NCBI GenBank assembly: GCA_021151765.1
Contig: JAGKWR010000010.1
Coordinates: forward strand, 8,563-72,562
From: Alphaproteobacteria bacterium
GTDB taxonomy: Bacteria; Pseudomonadota; Alphaproteobacteria; Rickettsiales; UBA1997
Reading direction: 5' to 3'
Length of the DNA: 64,000 nucleotides
Below, in pieces: positions 62,084-64,000 of this stretch; the stretch's first letter is position 1; each line of letters opens with the position of its first letter. The notes beneath the pieces are model-generated. The model was not told where the DNA came from. It ran no database searches and was given only the letters and a program-made list of their open reading frames with translations. A program made the position numbers and the translations under genes.

Positions 62084-63825
62084 AAAAAATTATTACGATA
62101 ATTGCTATTTCTTTGATCGCTTTTTCAGCGCAAGCGAAGGTCAATTTATCTGATGCTTGGGTGGGTGAACCAGCATCTAATTTTCGTAAATTAAAAACGG
62201 TCTCAGCCAATAAATTCATGGTGGTAACGGCTGATGAAGCTGCAAGCAAAGCAGGGGAAGAAATGTTGCAAAAAGGTGGAAATGCAATTGACGCAATTAT
62301 TGCTGCACAAATGGTTTTAAACGTTGTCGAGCCACAAGCATCAGGCATCGGTGGTGGTGGATTCTTGCTTTATTACGATGCAAAAACCAAAAAAACTACT
62401 TTTTATAATGGCCGCGAAACAGCACCAGCAAAAGCTTCGCCAGATATGTTGTTAAAAGATGGCAAGCCAAGACAATTTAACGATGTAGTGCGCGGAGGCT
62501 TGTCAGTTGCCACTCCTGGCGCTTTAAAGATTTTGAAAGAAGTGCATGAAAAATACGGAAAATTAAAATGGGAAGATTTGTTCATACCAGCAATTAAAAT
62601 GTCGCGCGAGGGTTTTATAGTCACACCGCGACTTCATACTTTGATGGAACATATTCTTTATCTCAAAGATTTTGACGAAGCATCAAAAGTTTATTTGAAA
62701 GAGGATAAAAGCGCTTACGCGATTGGTGATAAAATTACCAACCCGAAATTTGCCGATACTTTGGAAATAATCGCTAAAGAAGGTATAACTCCATTTTACG
62801 AAGGAAAAATTGCCCAAGATATTGTTGCGGCAGTCAGAAACTCAAAAATAAATCCTGGTGTTCTAAGTGAAAAAGATTTGCGAAATTATCAAAGCAAAAA
62901 AGGTGATTTAATCTGTGCAAAATATCGCGAAAAATATAAAATATGCTCAATGCCTTTGCCGAGTTCTGGTGGTGTTACAGTATTGCAAATTTTAGGAATT
63001 TTGGAAAATTTTGATCTTCAAAAATTGAAGCCGCAATCTGCTCAGGCAATTCATTTGGTTATGGAGGCAACTCGTTTGGCCTACGCTGATCGCAACGAAT
63101 ATTTAGGCGATATTAGCGGAGTTCCAATCGATAAAATGTTGGATAAAAATTATCTTAAATCGCGTGCTGCCCTGATTTCAAAAGATAAAGCTTTAGAGAA
63201 AGTTGAGGCCGGAAAGTTTTTACAATCACAAAATCTTACTTTTAACAACCGCGCAGTTGAGTTGCCTTCTACAACTCATATGTCAGTTGTAGATGCTGAG
63301 GGAAATGCTATTTCATTTACTAGTTCGATTGAATATTTCTTCGGCTCAGCTCTGATGGTTGACGGATTTTTGCTTAACAACCAAATGACGGATTTTTCTT
63401 TTGTAGCAGAAATTGACGGCAAAAAAGTAGCAAATAGAATTGAGCCAAACAAACAGCCGCGTAGTTCTATGACTCCGACCTTTGTTTTTGATGCTAATGA
63501 TAATTTGATTATGGTTGTTGGTTCTCCGGGTGGGCCGCGTATCATTCAATACACTTTGCGCACTATCATTGATGTGCTTGATTGGAATTTGGATGTGCAA
63601 AAAGCCATTTCAATGCCAAACTATGTTGTATTAAATGATGTCGTCGAGCTTGAGAAAAATACTTCGATTACTAAGTTGAAAAATGCTTTAGAAAAAATGG
63701 GTCATAAAGTTGTGACCAAAGATTTAACTAGTGGAATTCACGCGATAACTATTTCTAACGATAACTCTAAGAAACTCAAAGGTGGCGCCGATCCTAGACG
63801 TGACGGCGTTGCAATAGGGCTTTAA
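62080..63825 (+). CDS. ggt: Gamma-glutamyltranspeptidase
   Basis: Ggt cleaves glutathione and other gamma-glutamyl compounds in the periplasm. The 581-residue precursor has a signal peptide ending near FSAQA, the large subunit with GGNAIDAIIAAQMVLNVVEPQ and GIGGGGFLLYY, and the self-cleavage site before the second threonine of STTHMSVVD. GSPGGPRIIQ is in the small subunit. The enzyme may let the cell use host glutathione as an amino acid source, which is inference. Confidence 0.94.
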   Translation: MKKIITIIAISLIAFSAQAKVNLSDAWVGEPASNFRKLKTVSANKFMVVTADEAASKAGEEMLQKGGNAIDAIIAAQMVLNVVEPQASGIGGGGFLLYYDAKTKKTTFYNGRETAPAKASPDMLLKDGKPRQFNDVVRGGLSVATPGALKILKEVHEKYGKLKWEDLFIPAIKMSREGFIVTPRLHTLMEHILYLKDFDEASKVYLKEDKSAYAIGDKITNPKFADTLEIIAKEGITPFYEGKIAQDIVAAVRNSKINPGVLSEKDLRNYQSKKGDLICAKYREKYKICSMPLPSSGGVTVLQILGILENFDLQKLKPQSAQAIHLVMEATRLAYADRNEYLGDISGVPIDKMLDKNYLKSRAALISKDKALEKVEAGKFLQSQNLTFNNRAVELPSTTHMSVVDAEGNAISFTSSIEYFFGSALMVDGFLLNNQMTDFSFVAEIDGKKVANRIEPNKQPRSSMTPTFVFDANDNLIMVVGSPGGPRIIQYTLRTIIDVLDWNLDVQKAISMPNYVVLNDVVELEKNTSITKLKNALEKMGHKVVTKDLTSGIHAITISNDNSKKLKGGADPRRDGVAIGL

Positions 63826-64000
63826 GCGTTAAAAAAATGTGCTAAATGCACATTTTTAGCTTAAAGCGGGTTAAGGAGCAAAGCGACGCGAACCCAGGCA
63901 TGAGTTGTCTTCTAGCGCAGCTAGAAAAGCGACGAAGTGAAGCGTTAAAAAAATGTGCTAAATGCACATTTTTAGCTTAAAGCGGGTTAAGGAGCAAAGC
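63824..64000 (+). repeat. Tandem 116-bp repeat at the right edge, with terminator-like hairpins
   Basis: The 61 bases from 63824 recur exactly from 63940, a period of 116; the second copy runs off the window. Each copy holds AAAAATGTGC-taaat-GCACATTTTT (63833-63857 and 63949-63973), a perfect intrinsic-terminator form for ggt. Between them lies TTCTAGC-gca-GCTAGAA (63910-63926), and GGGTT/AACCC could pair as well. It may be a mobile palindromic element or a larger tandem array. Confidence 0.8.
63833..63857 (+). terminator. Terminator of ggt
   Basis: A 10-bp perfect stem with a 5-base loop that ends in five Ts, starting 8 bases after the ggt stop. It is repeated 116 bases later. Confidence 0.8.

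Overview
The window is AT-rich, densely coded bacterial DNA that reads as an alphaproteobacterium of the Rickettsiales type or a close relative. Three things suggest this. The 16S rRNA gene stands alone: protein genes follow it directly, with no ITS tRNAs and no 23S gene. A lone VirB4-type secretion ATPase is present, as in split rickettsial type IV systems. Many proteins (GatB, CcmF, cbb3 assembly factors, PccB, MnmA, TilS) belong to families usual in that group. The organism is less reduced than Rickettsia itself: it keeps acs, panD, alr, dapB, thrC, two queuosine genes and a TonB siderophore system. The order-level placement is inference; the 16S gene would settle it.

Layout. 1-16983 (+): a small membrane protein and ubiB; acs-panD; rpmH-rnpA running into the cbb3 oxidase assembly genes ccoH-ccoI-ccoS; an envelope cluster (SPOR lipoprotein, second lipoprotein, DacA-type carboxypeptidase); ybaB; a lone trpF; a KimA-like permease; a hybrid histidine kinase; an EamA transporter. 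16999-19642 (-): Coq10/RatA-like protein, ffh, ybgC, queD. 19720-21146 (+): a lone hisI and alr, followed by a structured 120-bp inverted repeat. 21306-23908 (-): lpdA, mnmA. 24071-27855 (+): gltA overlapping virB4. 27962-36982: gatB, a GpmA-like phosphatase, a PAP2 phosphatase, MAPEG, gyrA, dapB, a YafQ-type toxin-antitoxin pair and tilS.

37002-45130 (-) is the most distinctive block. It reads as an iron-uptake operon: an unrecognised 1142-aa protein, tonB, exbB, exbD, a TonB-dependent receptor and a PiuC-type dioxygenase. A near-consensus Fur box overlaps the promoter, and a weaker Fur-like box lies just before tonB.

45288-49886 (+): holA, the solitary 16S gene bracketed by a 27-bp processing stem, a small tautomerase-family protein, an unknown gene and queE. 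49894-56002 (-): a 427-aa membrane protein whose six segments and three proline motifs resemble the mitochondrial-carrier fold, then pccB, psd, tig, tRNA-Leu(UAG), rpmA and rplU. 56232-63825: ccoG (+), holC and rppH (-), then thrC-ccmF-ggt (+). The window ends in a 116-bp tandem repeat carrying terminator-like hairpins.

The best candidates for undescribed biology are the Fur-linked 1142-aa protein and the carrier-like 427-aa protein. Both are plausible host-interaction factors in an organism that appears to carry a type IV secretion ATPase, but no function is proven here.
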